Positions 45,754 to 54,731 of a stretch of DNA of 64,000 nt are shown here, piece after piece (positions within the stretch are counted from its first letter, which is position 1; every line of letters starts with the position of its first letter). The stretch comes from Rohdeia mirabilis (lineage in GTDB: Bacteria > Planctomycetota > UBA1135 > GCA-002686595), in assembly GCA_007750655.1 (NCBI GenBank), contig CP036290.1, positions 2,728,001 through 2,792,000 of the forward strand, read 5' to 3'. Made by a program: the position numbers and the translations under genes. Under the pieces are notes generated by a model. That model worked only from the letters and a program-made list of their open reading frames with translations, was not told where the DNA came from and did no database searches.

Positions 45754-47148
45754 TCAGGAACGCGCGTCCGCCGGACGCGACACCAACAGTCCCGCAGGGG
45801 ATGCGTGGAAGCAGTCGCTGGGCAGTGCGCGCAGCTCGTCGACGCTCTCCGCCGCGAGCGGATCGATCTCGCACACACCGTTCGCGTCACGTCCGACGCT
45901 GGCCAACCACGAGCGGTGCAGCGCGACCAGGTCCGCCTGGCAACTCGCGGGCGAATCGTCCCCCTCGCGATTCTTCACGGGGCTGAACTCGACGGCGCGA
46001 TCGACCTCGAGCGTCAGAGTTCGCTCGGCCGCCCCGAGAGCGTCGAAGACGAAGGTCTCGAACTTCACGCCGTCGACCTCGACCTCTGCGCCGCGCGCCG
46101 GATCGAAGGCCTGCATGCGCTTGCGCGCCAGGTGCCAGGGCAACTCGAGGCGGCCGTTGGTGAGGCGTTCGACGAATGCGACGTCGATGCAGTGCATCGC
46201 GATGTTCCCGGCCCGAAAGCGCAGTCGTCCGGCCGCGTCGCGTGCCTCGCGCAGCTCGGGCGAGAGGTCCGAGTACTCGATGCACCCGACGACGCCGTCG
46301 ATCGATCCGAGGACGCCGACCTTCTCGCCGGGGCCGCGCTTGTCGACGACCTTCGACGACATCTGCGCGCCTTCGGCGAGGTGCAGTCCGACGAACAGCG
46401 GATCCGCGGGCGGCGCCAGAGGGTTGTCCACCTGGAAGTAGCTGAGCTGTTCGATACCGCGCTCGCGGGCGTGGTCGAGGGCGCCGGAGCGGCGCAGTCC
46501 GTCGAGCGTCCCGCCGTGTCCGTTGGGCGCGAGGAACGGTCGGTCCGCCGCGCTGAGGAGGATCCGGCCTTCGAGGTCGAGCGCGGGCAGCATCTCCTGG
46601 GCGAAGAAGAACACGTCGTCGGGGGCGAGTCCGAAGTGGTCGTGCTCGGCGAAGAACGCGCGCGTCGGACCGTCGTTGGCCGGCGACGTCATCACGTACC
46701 AGGACGGTCGGAACCCATGGCGGCGCGCCGCTGCACGGATACGCGCGGCGTGGAAGTCGAACAGCGTGCGCTCGGACACAGGACCGATCGGGAAGCAGCC
46801 CTTGGGCCCGTCGTAGCCCAGTCGCGAGGCCTGTCCACCGGCCACGAGGCAGAAGCCCACGCGCCCGGCGGCGAGTGCCTGGGCTCCGCGTTCACGGGCC
46901 AATGCCGCGCGCTTCTCCTCTTCGGCGTCGCGTTCGAGCGGGAAGACCTCCGGCGGCTCGAACTGGCGCTCCCCCTCGGCCGCCGGAGCAGCGATCGTCG
47001 TGCGCAGCTCGCCCACGAGTTCGAGGTCCAGGTCCGCGAGCCCTTCCTCGAGCGTGGTTCGCTCGGCCGGCCCGAGGGACGCGAGGTGGTCGACGAGGTG
47101 GTCCTGACCCGCTGCGCGGAGCCGATCGGAGAGGTTCGAGGCGCTCAT
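45754..47148 (-). CDS. UDP-N-acetylglucosamine/UDP-sugar pyrophosphorylase (UDPGP family)
   Basis: A 464-residue nucleotidyltransferase from ATG 47148, overlapping the dehydrogenase stop (ATGA). LVAGGQASRLGYDGPKG (102-117 or so) is the UDPGP/UAP1 signature (LAGGQGTRLG..PKG). PNGHGGTLDGLRRSG, YFQVDNPLAPPADPLFVG and SSKVVDKRGPGEKVGVLG are further UAP1 motifs, uridine-binding and sugar-binding. It makes UDP-GlcNAc or a related UDP-sugar from UTP. This is the eukaryote-like class, not bacterial GlmU. With ddl just behind, a role in wall precursor supply is plausible. Confidence 0.85.
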   Translation of the reverse strand: MSASNLSDRLRAAGQDHLVDHLASLGPAERTTLEEGLADLDLELVGELRTTIAAPAAEGERQFEPPEVFPLERDAEEEKRAALARERGAQALAAGRVGFCLVAGGQASRLGYDGPKGCFPIGPVSERTLFDFHAARIRAAARRHGFRPSWYVMTSPANDGPTRAFFAEHDHFGLAPDDVFFFAQEMLPALDLEGRILLSAADRPFLAPNGHGGTLDGLRRSGALDHARERGIEQLSYFQVDNPLAPPADPLFVGLHLAEGAQMSSKVVDKRGPGEKVGVLGSIDGVVGCIEYSDLSPELREARDAAGRLRFRAGNIAMHCIDVAFVERLTNGRLELPWHLARKRMQAFDPARGAEVEVDGVKFETFVFDALGAAERTLTLEVDRAVEFSPVKNREGDDSPASCQADLVALHRSWLASVGRDANGVCEIDPLAAESVDELRALPSDCFHASPAGLLVSRPADARS

Positions 47149-48134
47149 CGCCCAAGTATGTCGATCGCGACCTTCAGCACTCCACCACGAGCCGCCCGTT
47201 CGAACGCGCGTTCCCCGTCGCGCAAGGCGTAGCGCTCGGCGATGAAGAGCTCGTGCGGGACGAGTCCGCGGGCGAGGGCCTCGAGCGCCGGGGCGAAGCG
47301 TCCGCAGCGCGAACCGACGACCGCGATCTCGTCGACGACCCAGGGCGCGGTGTCGATCGGGACCGCGCGCTCCGTCGTGGTCTTGAGCACGAGGGTGCCG
47401 CGCGGTTCGACGCGGCGGGCGGCTGCGGCGAGGAGGTCGGAGCGGCCGCTGGCCTCGACGACCAGGCCGTAGCGCGCGTCCGTCGCTCCCAGGGGCTCGT
47501 CGTCCAGCGGACGCCCGAGGTGGCGCGGAACGTGCCCGGGTCGCGTGCGCGCCCCGTCGAACAGCGCCTGGCGCTCGAAGTGCCGCCCCAGGACGTCGAC
47601 CTTCGCGCCGGCGTCGCACAGGGCGAGCGCGCACAGGCTGCCGAGGCGACCGTCGCCGATCACCAACGCCTGTTCGGGAAGGACGCCACCGAGGCGTTCG
47701 ACGACCCCGAACGCCGCGGCCAACGGTTCGGTCAACAGCGCCGCGTCGTCGGCGACCGCGTCGGGCACTTCGAGCAGATTCACCGTTGGCAGTGCCAGGC
47801 GCTCGGCGAAGGCTCCGTCGCGACCGAGGATCCCCAGCACGCTGCGGCGTTCGCAGTGGCGCGGATCGCCGGCGAGGCATCGCGAGCACACCCCGCAGCC
47901 CGCGTTGATCTCCCCCACCACCCGCCGGCCGACCAGTGGCCCGTCGAGAGCGACACCGACGAACTCGTGCCCCGGAACGCCGCGAAAGCCCATGTAGCCG
48001 CGCGCGAGCGCCAGGTCGGTCGCACACACGCCGGCGCGGTGCACCGCGACGAGTGACTCGCCCGTGCGGGGGCTGGGCTCGGGATGATCGGAGCGAAAGC
48101 GCAGGGCGCCGTGCTGGAGAACGAGAGCGTGCAC
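47145..48134 (-). CDS. Zinc-dependent alcohol dehydrogenase-like (MDR family) oxidoreductase
   Basis: A 329-residue medium-chain dehydrogenase from GTG 48134. GVCATDLALARGY and VPGHEFVG hold the catalytic-zinc Cys and His-Glu. CGVCSRCLAGDPRHC is the four-Cys structural zinc loop. The NAD-binding fold begins ALVIGDGRLGSLCALAL. Substrate unknown; polyol or sugar-alcohol members look similar. It overlaps the UDP-sugar pyrophosphorylase and so belongs to the same transcript, suggesting a sugar-related substrate by context. Confidence 0.82.
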   Translation of the reverse strand: MHALVLQHGALRFRSDHPEPSPRTGESLVAVHRAGVCATDLALARGYMGFRGVPGHEFVGVALDGPLVGRRVVGEINAGCGVCSRCLAGDPRHCERRSVLGILGRDGAFAERLALPTVNLLEVPDAVADDAALLTEPLAAAFGVVERLGGVLPEQALVIGDGRLGSLCALALCDAGAKVDVLGRHFERQALFDGARTRPGHVPRHLGRPLDDEPLGATDARYGLVVEASGRSDLLAAAARRVEPRGTLVLKTTTERAVPIDTAPWVVDEIAVVGSRCGRFAPALEALARGLVPHELFIAERYALRDGERAFERAARGGVLKVAIDILGR

Positions 48135-48379
48135 GCGGGTTCGGGGTGCTCGAGGTGGCGGCCGTGGACGGGCGGCCGCGGCAGTTCGTGGACGAGTCGG
48201 TGCCCTAGCGGCAGCTGCTGCGATGCGGCGATGAAGCGCTGTTGCCGACTCCAGTCGCGCACCGACGACTCCGCGGCGCCGGGGCGCGGAACGCGCGCGG
48301 GGACGCTGATGCCGCGTGCACCACCGTCCCCGCGCCGCAGCGCGACCCGTCGCGAGTCGCGCCTTCTCTCACACGCTGT

Positions 48380-48721
48380 TCAGGACGGCGTCTTCGAGTC
48401 GGACGACAGCGTCTCGAGCATCTTCTCGATCAGCTGGACCAGGCCGTTCATCTTGCGTTCGAGCGTGACCTGGCGACGAACGATGCGCTCGACCACCGGC
48501 GGCAGGATCGCTTCGCGCGTGTAGTTGTTCACCATGTTGATGATCTCCGCGCGGTTGGCGTCCGGCAGCCGATGGAAGTGGTAGTTGTACTTCTGGCTGA
48601 GGACGTCGTCGGCGATCTCCGTGCACTCCTTCGCGATCTGCTCGACACTCTGCTTGTCGTGCTCGATCTTGTAGGCCTCGCGTTTGAAGTCGTGGAGGAT
48701 CCGTTCGAACTGGCTCTTCAT
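48380..48721 (-). CDS. Small charged helical protein of unknown function
   Basis: A 113-residue protein from ATG 48721, almost all helix: FERILHDFKREAYKIEHDKQ followed by EIADDVLSQKYNYHFHRLPD and a long amphipathic VVERIVRRQVTLERKMNGLV. Very charged, no signal, no Cys. It looks like a coiled-coil or DNA/RNA-associated protein, but I do not recognise it. The sequence has good codon character and a GGGGAG-like leader. Confidence 0.65.
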   Translation of the reverse strand: MKSQFERILHDFKREAYKIEHDKQSVEQIAKECTEIADDVLSQKYNYHFHRLPDANRAEIINMVNNYTREAILPPVVERIVRRQVTLERKMNGLVQLIEKMLETLSSDSKTPS

Positions 48722-49175
48722 GGATGGGGAGCGCGGTGGCTGTGTTCTGTGGTGGCCGGTCGGAGAGGTGTCCGGCGGGGAGTCGGTGAGGACGGTCGGT
48801 GAGGACGGTCGGAGCAGCGCTGGCGTGCGGGCAACTTGGTCGACGGACCAGGTCGGACCGCCGAGAGAACGGGCTCGCGGAAGGCCTTCGTGCCCGTCGG
48901 TCGCAGCGCCCGGAGCGAGCGCCTCGGGGCGCACCGTCGCCCCCGATTGTACCGCGCGCCCGCGCCGGTCGGCCCGCTCGCTCGCGCCGGATCGGTGCCC
49001 GTCCGCAGGGGGAGGAACGCCGTTCGGGTGCGTTCGACCAAGGGGACGGACAGGGCGTCCACCTCCGCCTCGTCGGGTCGCGACGAGCCTCGATCCGACG
49101 CGGACCGCAAGACGGGCGGGCGCGTCGCGTCCGCGGCCCGCTCGGTCCTCCGACGCTCTGCGACAGGGGCCGGAC
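48722..49175. other. 454-bp spacer upstream of the small helical gene
   Basis: No gene recognised. It contains two perfect tandem copies of a 13-bp unit (48784-48809). Open frames here are Arg/Pro-rich shadows. Confidence 0.5.
48784..48809. repeat. 13-bp tandem duplication cggtgaggacggt
   Basis: Two exact copies, 48784-48796 and 48797-48809, about 63-88 bp upstream of the small helical gene's ATG. Possible tandem operator or simple slippage product. Confidence 0.5.
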
Positions 49176-50414
49176 TCAGTCGGGCCGACCGATGCAGAGC
49201 GACACGTTGTGCCCGCCGAAGCCCAGCGAGTTCGACAGCGCGTTCCGCACCACCATCTCGCGCGCTTCGCCCGGCACGTAGTCCAGGTCGCAGTCGGGGT
49301 CGGGGTTCTGGAGGTTGCGCGTCGGGTGCACGCGACCGGTGTGGACGGACAGCGCGGTGGCCACCAGCTCGACCGCCGACGAAGCGCCGAGCAGGTGTCC
49401 GAGCATCGACTTGGTCGAGGAGATCGCCACCTTCTGCGCCCGGTCACCGAGCGCCAGCTTGATCGCGCGCGTCTCGATGGCGTCGTTGTACTTGGTGCTC
49501 GTGCCGTGGGCGTTGATGTAGTCCACGTCGTCGGGCCCGATGCCCGCCGAGCGCAGAGCGAGCTCGAGGGCGCGGGCCGGTCCCGATCCGTCCTCCTTGG
49601 GCGCCGTGATGTGGAACGCGTCGTCGGTCGAGCCGTAGCCCTTGACCTCGGCGTAGATCCGCGCGCCGCGTGCCCGCGCGCGCTCGAGCTCCTCGAAGAC
49701 GAGCACCGCCGCGCCGTCGCCCAGGACGAATCCGTCCCGCTCGCGATCGAAGGGGCGGGAAGCCATGTCCGGGTCCGGATTGGTCGACAGGGCCTTGGCC
49801 GAGTTGAAGCCGGCCACCGTCAGCGCGGTCGTGGCCATCTCGGAGCCGCCGGTGACCACGACGTCGGCTTCGCCGGAGCGGATCGCCATCAGCGCCATGC
49901 CCATGGCGTGGCCTGACGACGCGCAAGCGCTCGACGTGGTGAACGCGGTGCCGAGCAGACCGTGGCGGATCGCCACCTGTCCCGAGACGGCGTTCGCCAT
50001 GATGCGCGGCACGAAGTGCGGGCTCACGCGGCGCGCACCGCGCTCCTGCAGGACCAGGTGCTGCTCCTCGATGCCGATCAGGCCGCCGATGCCGGTGCCG
50101 ATGATCGTTCCGACGCGCTCGCGCTCTTCCACGGGCAGTTCACGGAAGTCGATTCCCGCGTCCCGAGCCGCCTCCTCCGAGGCGATGAGCGCGTACATCG
50201 TGAACGGGTCGAGCTTGCGGAACTCGGGGGCCTCGAAGTGCTCTTCGAGGTTCACGACCGCGTGCCCGGCGATCTTGACCGGAATGGTGTCCAGATCGAT
50301 GAAGTCGATCTCGCGGACACCGCTCTCCCCCGCCAGCAGACGGGACCAAGTGGTCTCCACGTCGTTGCCGAGGGCGTTCAGGGTGCCCAGTCCGGTAATG
50401 GCGACTCGACGCAT
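49176..50414 (-). CDS. fabF: 3-oxoacyl-[acyl-carrier-protein] synthase II
   Basis: A 412-residue condensing enzyme that extends acyl-ACP with malonyl-ACP. The Cys-His-His triad is visible: TTSSACASSGHAMG (nucleophile Cys), NAHGTSTKYND and STKSMLGHLLGASSAVE. MRRVAITGLGTLNALG is the standard N-terminus, so ATG 50414 is chosen over GTG two codons upstream. It is the last gene of the fatty-acid cluster and is 460 bp after acpP. Confidence 0.95.
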   Translation of the reverse strand: MRRVAITGLGTLNALGNDVETTWSRLLAGESGVREIDFIDLDTIPVKIAGHAVVNLEEHFEAPEFRKLDPFTMYALIASEEAARDAGIDFRELPVEERERVGTIIGTGIGGLIGIEEQHLVLQERGARRVSPHFVPRIMANAVSGQVAIRHGLLGTAFTTSSACASSGHAMGMALMAIRSGEADVVVTGGSEMATTALTVAGFNSAKALSTNPDPDMASRPFDRERDGFVLGDGAAVLVFEELERARARGARIYAEVKGYGSTDDAFHITAPKEDGSGPARALELALRSAGIGPDDVDYINAHGTSTKYNDAIETRAIKLALGDRAQKVAISSTKSMLGHLLGASSAVELVATALSVHTGRVHPTRNLQNPDPDCDLDYVPGEAREMVVRNALSNSLGFGGHNVSLCIGRPD

Positions 50415-50874
50415 GGTCACTGATGTGGGTTGGGCGCGGGAGCGCCGATTCGGCCGAGGGGCCGAGGATGGTGGTCCGAGTGGTCCTCGACGACTCGGGT
50501 GGGCCGCGGGCGCTGGACCCGGTACGCGGGCGAGCTTCGCCGTTCGGTGCGGGCCATTCGATGCGGGCCGTGCAGACCGGTGGCCCGCTCGCTGTCACGA
50601 GCGCGGCGACGTTCTGCGGCGAACCGACGTGGCGCGTCGCACGTGGCACGTGCCCGAACCTCGCGCCGTTCCGGCTCAGCCGCCCTCGCCCACCGCTGGG
50701 CACCACTCGAGCGATGCCCGCGGAGCGCCGCGTTCGTCCACCGGTTCTCGGGGAGTCGCTGCGCGTGGGGCGGCGGAGTCGCTGCGCGTGGGGACGCAGC
50801 GGTGGATGTCGAGGATCGGAGGCGAGCCGAACGTCGACAGGCGTCGAGCGGCGCGGCTCCGATCCCTCAGGGCG
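50415..50874. other. 460-bp spacer between acpP and fabF
   Basis: No gene recognised. It holds a 19-bp direct repeat (50752-50793). acpP-fabF spacing in most bacteria is under 100-200 bp. Confidence 0.5.
50752..50793. repeat. 19-bp direct repeat ggagtcgctgcgcgtgggg, two copies
   Basis: Exact copies at 50752-50770 and 50775-50793, separated by 4 bp, 82 nt past the acpP stop on its strand. Could be a slippage duplication or a paired binding site. Confidence 0.5.
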
Positions 50875-51129
50875 TCAGGCGCCGGCGCCGCACTTGGAGC
50901 CGATGTACTCGATCGCGTTCCCGACGGTCTGGATCTTCTCGGCGTCCTCGTCGGGGATCGAGACCTCGAACTCGTCTTCGAGTTCCATGACGAGCTCGAC
51001 GGTGTCGAGCGAGTCGGCGCCGAGATCGTTCACGAACGAGGTCTCGCGGGTGACCTTGTCCTGGGTCGTGCCCATCTGGTTGCAAACGATGCGGACCACG
51101 CGGTCCTCGATGGATTCGGATTTGCTCAC
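50875..51129 (-). CDS. acpP: Acyl carrier protein
   Basis: An 84-residue acidic protein. The phosphopantetheine site is [16 protein letters not shown], with Ser40 in DSL. The following [16 protein letters not shown] is the conserved helix III region. Start GTG 51129, decided by a good ribosome site. It carries acyl intermediates for FabD, FabG, FabH, FabF and PlsX, all in this cluster. Confidence 0.96.
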   Translation of the reverse strand: MSKSESIEDRVVRIVCNQMGTTQDKVTRETSFVNDLGADSLDTVELVMELEDEFEVSIPDEDAEKIQTVGNAIEYIGSKCGAGA

Positions 51130-51589
51130 CGAATGTTCTCCTTGGGGGTGAATGACTCCCCGCTCCGCTGGGGAACGAGGGCGGGGTCAGCGGAACACGC
51201 CGTCGCACGCCTCACGACGAGGCGACGGGGCGAGAACCGGTGGAGGATTGGTCGAGAGTGTCTCCCGGAACGGTCGACGGGTCGAGGCCGCGCCCGGAGG
51301 TGTTCGCCATCGGTGCGGCACCGATGCTGAACGCGCGCCCCACCGGATCGCGTGGAGCGGTCCGTCGGGGGCCGGGCCCGTGGGCCTCATCCTGCCATGC
51401 TAGCAGCCCCGGGGGCCGATCCGATGGCTCCAGGGCTGGCGGCAGCGCCCGTGGAGCCGGCCCAGGCCCCCGATGGGGACGCTGCGGCGCACGGTCCCTG
51501 CGCAGCGGCGGGCGAAGCTGCGCCCGGGGGGCGGGTCGAACCGACTCGGATCGATCTCGAGCCGCGCCTCGCGAGCGGCGCCCTCGGCC
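51130..51589. other. 460-bp spacer between fabG and acpP
   Basis: No gene recognised. A small palindromic hairpin (tcccc/gggga, 51151-51168) lies in the acpP leader. The length equals that of the acpP-fabF spacer, with no visible sequence relation, so probably coincidence. Confidence 0.5.
51138..51143 (-). promoter_or_regulatory. Shine-Dalgarno site of acpP
   Basis: AAGGAG on the minus strand, 8 nt before GTG 51129. It is one of the few strong ribosome-binding sequences in the window, fitting the high expression expected of ACP, and it supports the GTG start. Confidence 0.7.
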
Positions 51590-52333
51590 CTACAGACTCA
51601 TGCCTCCGTCGATCACCAAGGTCTGGCCGGTGACGTAGTCGCCGCCCGGTCCGGCCAGGTAGTCGACGGCGGCCGCGATGTGCTCGACCTCGCCCAGGGT
51701 TCCGAGCGGGATCGACGCGGTCAGCGCCGCAGTGGCGTTCTCGTCGATCGCGGCCGTCATGTCGGTCTGGATGAACCCCGGCGCGATCGCGTTGACACAC
51801 ACGCCTCGGCCGGCGAACTCCTTCGCCAACGACTTGGTGAGCCCGATGACGCCCGCCTTGCTCGCGGCGTAGTTGGCCTGACCGGCGTTGCCGATGACGC
51901 CCACCACCGACGAGATGTTGATCAGGCGCCCCTTGCACTTCAGCAGGGTGCGCGCCGAAGCCTTGGCGAAGTTCCAGGTGCCCTTGAGGTTCACCTCGAC
52001 CACGCGGTCGAAGTCCTCCTCGGACATGCGCAGCATGAGCTGGTCGCGGGTGATGCCCGCGTTGTTGACGACCACGTGCAGCCCGCCGAGGTCGGCGACG
52101 ACCTGGTCGACGAGCGCCTTGACGTCGTCGGTCGAGGCCACGTCGACGCCGTAGGCACGCGCGTCGACGTCGCGTTCGCGGCAGGCGGCGACGGTTTCTT
52201 CGCAGCGGTCGGCGGACGTCGCGACGCAGGCCACCTTGGCTCCGCGTGCGGCGAGTCGGAGCGCGATGGCGCGGCCGATGCCGCGCGACGCTCCGGTGAC
52301 GAGGGCCACTTGGCCAGAGAGGTGTCGGTCCAT
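51590..52333 (-). CDS. fabG: 3-oxoacyl-[acyl-carrier-protein] reductase
   Basis: A 247-residue short-chain dehydrogenase, NADPH-dependent. VTGASRGIGRAIAL is the cofactor turn, NNAGITRDQLML the NNAG motif, ISSVVGVIGNAGQANYAASKAG the catalytic Ser-Tyr-Lys, and GFIQTDMT the substrate loop typical of FabG. ATG 52333 is the normal start. It lies 88 bp after fabD. Confidence 0.95.
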   Translation of the reverse strand: MDRHLSGQVALVTGASRGIGRAIALRLAARGAKVACVATSADRCEETVAACRERDVDARAYGVDVASTDDVKALVDQVVADLGGLHVVVNNAGITRDQLMLRMSEEDFDRVVEVNLKGTWNFAKASARTLLKCKGRLINISSVVGVIGNAGQANYAASKAGVIGLTKSLAKEFAGRGVCVNAIAPGFIQTDMTAAIDENATAALTASIPLGTLGEVEHIAAAVDYLAGPGGDYVTGQTLVIDGGMSL

Positions 52334-52421
52334 GGTTCGCCTCGTTGCGTGAGGATCGAGTCGTGAGGGTCGGTTCGTGGTTGTCGGGCCGCGTCCGCTG
52401 GTTCGCGAACGGCCACGCGCG

Positions 52422-53336
52422 TCAGTCGAGGTCGCTCGGCGTCTGGATCGAGCGCACCGTGGCGTCCTTGTCGATCTTGCGCAGGATGCCACCGAGCACG
52501 TTGCCCGGGCCCGGCTCGAGGAAGGTCGTGATCTCCTGTTCCAGCGCCCAACGCATGCTCTTCTCCCACAGGACGGGAGCGCAGACCTGGTCGGCCAGAT
52601 AGCCGCGGATCTCCTGGGGCGACTCGACCGGCGCGCCCGTGACGTTGGTCACGAACGGCAGGCGCGGCGGAGCGATCTCCACGTCGCGCAGGGCGGCTGC
52701 GAGTCGCTCGGCCGCGGGGCGCATGCACTCGGAGTGGAAGCCACCCGCGACCGTCAGTCGGATCGCGCGCCGCACGCCGTGCTCCTTGGCCGCGGCTTCG
52801 ACCGCGTCGAGCGCGGCGAGCTCGCCCGACAGCACCACCTGCCCCGGCGCGTTGAGGTTCGCGACCGAGCAGATTCCGTGGGCAGCACCGACGGCGGCCA
52901 ACGCCTCGGCCTGGGCCAGGTCCGCTCCGACGAGGCTGGTCATGGACGAGGGAATCGCGTCGCTCGCGGCCTGCATCGCTTCGCCGCGCAGGCGGACGAG
53001 ACGCACGGCGTCCTGGAACGACAGCGAACCGGCGCACCACAGGGCGGTGTACTCGCCCAGGCTCAGGCCGGCGGTCATGGTGGCTTCGCCGCGCTTCAGT
53101 CCGCGTTCCTCGAGCACGCGCACGATGGCCACGCTCGTCGTGAGGATGCCCGGCTGGGCGATGTCGGTGCGATTGACGTCGTCTCCACCTTCCCAGCAGG
53201 CGGTCGACAGAGCGAAGCCGAGTGCTTCGTCCGCCTCTTCGAACGTCTGACGGGCGATGGCGTGGGCGTCGGCCCAGTCGCGCCCCATGCCGGAGAACTG
53301 GGCGCCCTGGCCCGGGAAGAGGATGGCTTCGGTCAT
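52422..53336 (-). CDS. fabD: Malonyl-CoA:ACP transacylase
   Basis: A 304-residue enzyme moving malonyl from CoA to ACP. ILFPGQGAQFSGMG at the N-terminus, GLSLGEYTAL with the catalytic Ser, and GGFHSECM with the catalytic His are all present. FLEPGPGNVLGGILRK near the end is conserved. Length and start (ATG 53336) are normal. Confidence 0.95.
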   Translation of the reverse strand: MTEAILFPGQGAQFSGMGRDWADAHAIARQTFEEADEALGFALSTACWEGGDDVNRTDIAQPGILTTSVAIVRVLEERGLKRGEATMTAGLSLGEYTALWCAGSLSFQDAVRLVRLRGEAMQAASDAIPSSMTSLVGADLAQAEALAAVGAAHGICSVANLNAPGQVVLSGELAALDAVEAAAKEHGVRRAIRLTVAGGFHSECMRPAAERLAAALRDVEIAPPRLPFVTNVTGAPVESPQEIRGYLADQVCAPVLWEKSMRWALEQEITTFLEPGPGNVLGGILRKIDKDATVRSIQTPSDLD

Positions 53337-53624
53337 CGGGTCGAGTCGGGAGTGGGTCGGGCCGCGCGTGCGGCGCGAAGGTCGATGGTCGCGCGGCGCT
53401 CGCACAGGGTGCGGGCGCCCGCTCTCGTGGTCGGTCCGACGCGCGCCGGCCCCTCGAGCACGAGCGCGGGGAGCGCGGTCGGGTACCGGCAGGCCTCGCG
53501 CTCCGAGAGTCCGGTGCCCCGAGGCCGCGCGCGGCGTTGGATGCGGGCGATGGCGCCGCGTCGGGGGCCGTTCAGCGCAGCGCGACGAACGCGCCCGCGC
53601 GACGACCCGGGACGCGAACGATGG

Positions 53625-54614
53625 CTACCACTCGATCAGCGACGCGCCCCACGTCATGCCGGCCCCGAAGGCGACGGTCACGACGTACTTGCCCTTCTCG
53701 ATCCGCCCCTGTGCGACGGCCTCGTGAAGTGCGATCGGGACCGTTGCCGCGGACGTGTTCGCGTAGCGCTCGATGTTCACCGCCACGCGGTCGAGCGGCA
53801 GATCGATGCGCTCGACGGCGGCGTCGATGATGCGCTTGTTCACCTGGTGCGGCACGACGAGGGAGACCTGCTCGCGCGGGATGCCTTCGATCATGCGTTC
53901 GATCAGCGTCCCCATCGTCGAGACGGCGAAGCGGAAGACCTCGCGCCCCTTGAGGTGTATGAACTGGGCGTGACTCTCCAGCACCTCTGCCGACTGCGGA
54001 CGCTTCGAACCGCCGCCGGGGATGATGATGTTGTCGAAACCGCTGCCGTCGGCTCCCAGCTCGGAGCGCACGATGCGTCCCTGACCGCAGTCGGCGTGGG
54101 GCTGGAGGATCGCCGCCCCCGCTCCGTCGCCGAAGAGGATGCAGCTGCCGCGGTCGCTGAAGTCGATGACGCGGCTGAGCGTCTCGGCTCCGAGGACGAG
54201 CACGTTCTTCGCACTGCCCGACGAGATCAGCGCGCGACCGAGGTGCGTGCCGTAGATGAAGCCGGAGCAGGCGGCGGCCAGGTCCATGGCCATCGCGTTC
54301 TTCGCACCGAGTTCGGACTGCACCAGGCACGCCGTGGACGGCAGCGGATAGTCCGGGGTGAGCGTGCCGATCAGGATCGCGTCGAGATCGGCGGGATCGA
54401 GCGAGGCGTTCTCGCAGGCCTGACGGGCGGCCGCGACGCACATGGTCGCCGTGGTCTCGTCGTCGGCGGCGTAGCGGCGCTCGTCGATACCGGTGCGCTG
54501 GACGATCCACTCGTCCGACGTGTCGAGGAACTCCTCGAACCAGCTGTTCTTCACGACCCGCTCGGGGACGTACATGCCCGTGCCGGCGATGCCGACGTCC
54601 TTGAGGTTGGTCAT
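53625..54614 (-). CDS. fabH: 3-oxoacyl-[acyl-carrier-protein] synthase III
   Basis: A 329-residue condensing enzyme that starts fatty-acid synthesis from acyl-CoA and malonyl-ACP. DLAAACSGFIYG holds the active Cys, VPHQVNKRI the His and IERYANTSAATVP the Asn of the triad. GTGMYVPERVVKN is the usual N-terminus (ATG 54614). It is 117 bp after plsX. Confidence 0.95.
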   Translation of the reverse strand: MTNLKDVGIAGTGMYVPERVVKNSWFEEFLDTSDEWIVQRTGIDERRYAADDETTATMCVAAARQACENASLDPADLDAILIGTLTPDYPLPSTACLVQSELGAKNAMAMDLAAACSGFIYGTHLGRALISSGSAKNVLVLGAETLSRVIDFSDRGSCILFGDGAGAAILQPHADCGQGRIVRSELGADGSGFDNIIIPGGGSKRPQSAEVLESHAQFIHLKGREVFRFAVSTMGTLIERMIEGIPREQVSLVVPHQVNKRIIDAAVERIDLPLDRVAVNIERYANTSAATVPIALHEAVAQGRIEKGKYVVTVAFGAGMTWGASLIEW

Positions 54615-54731
54615 GGAGCGAGGACGGTGAGAGGCCTTCGGAGAGCGACGCGCGCGGCGCCGCGGGAGAGCGGAGTGTGCCCCATGCGCCCCCATCGAGG
54701 CAACGTCCGCGGGCGGGGCGCGGCGGGGCGG

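Noticed and set aside
43318..47232. A 1,304-codon open frame on the + strand
   Set aside because: It runs antisense through the cytochrome, tRNA-Leu, ddl and pyrophosphorylase genes, and crosses a tRNA. No motifs.
50415..51589. The two 460-bp spacers on each side of acpP as a duplicated element
   Set aside because: The lengths are equal but I see no sequence relation, so it is taken as coincidence.
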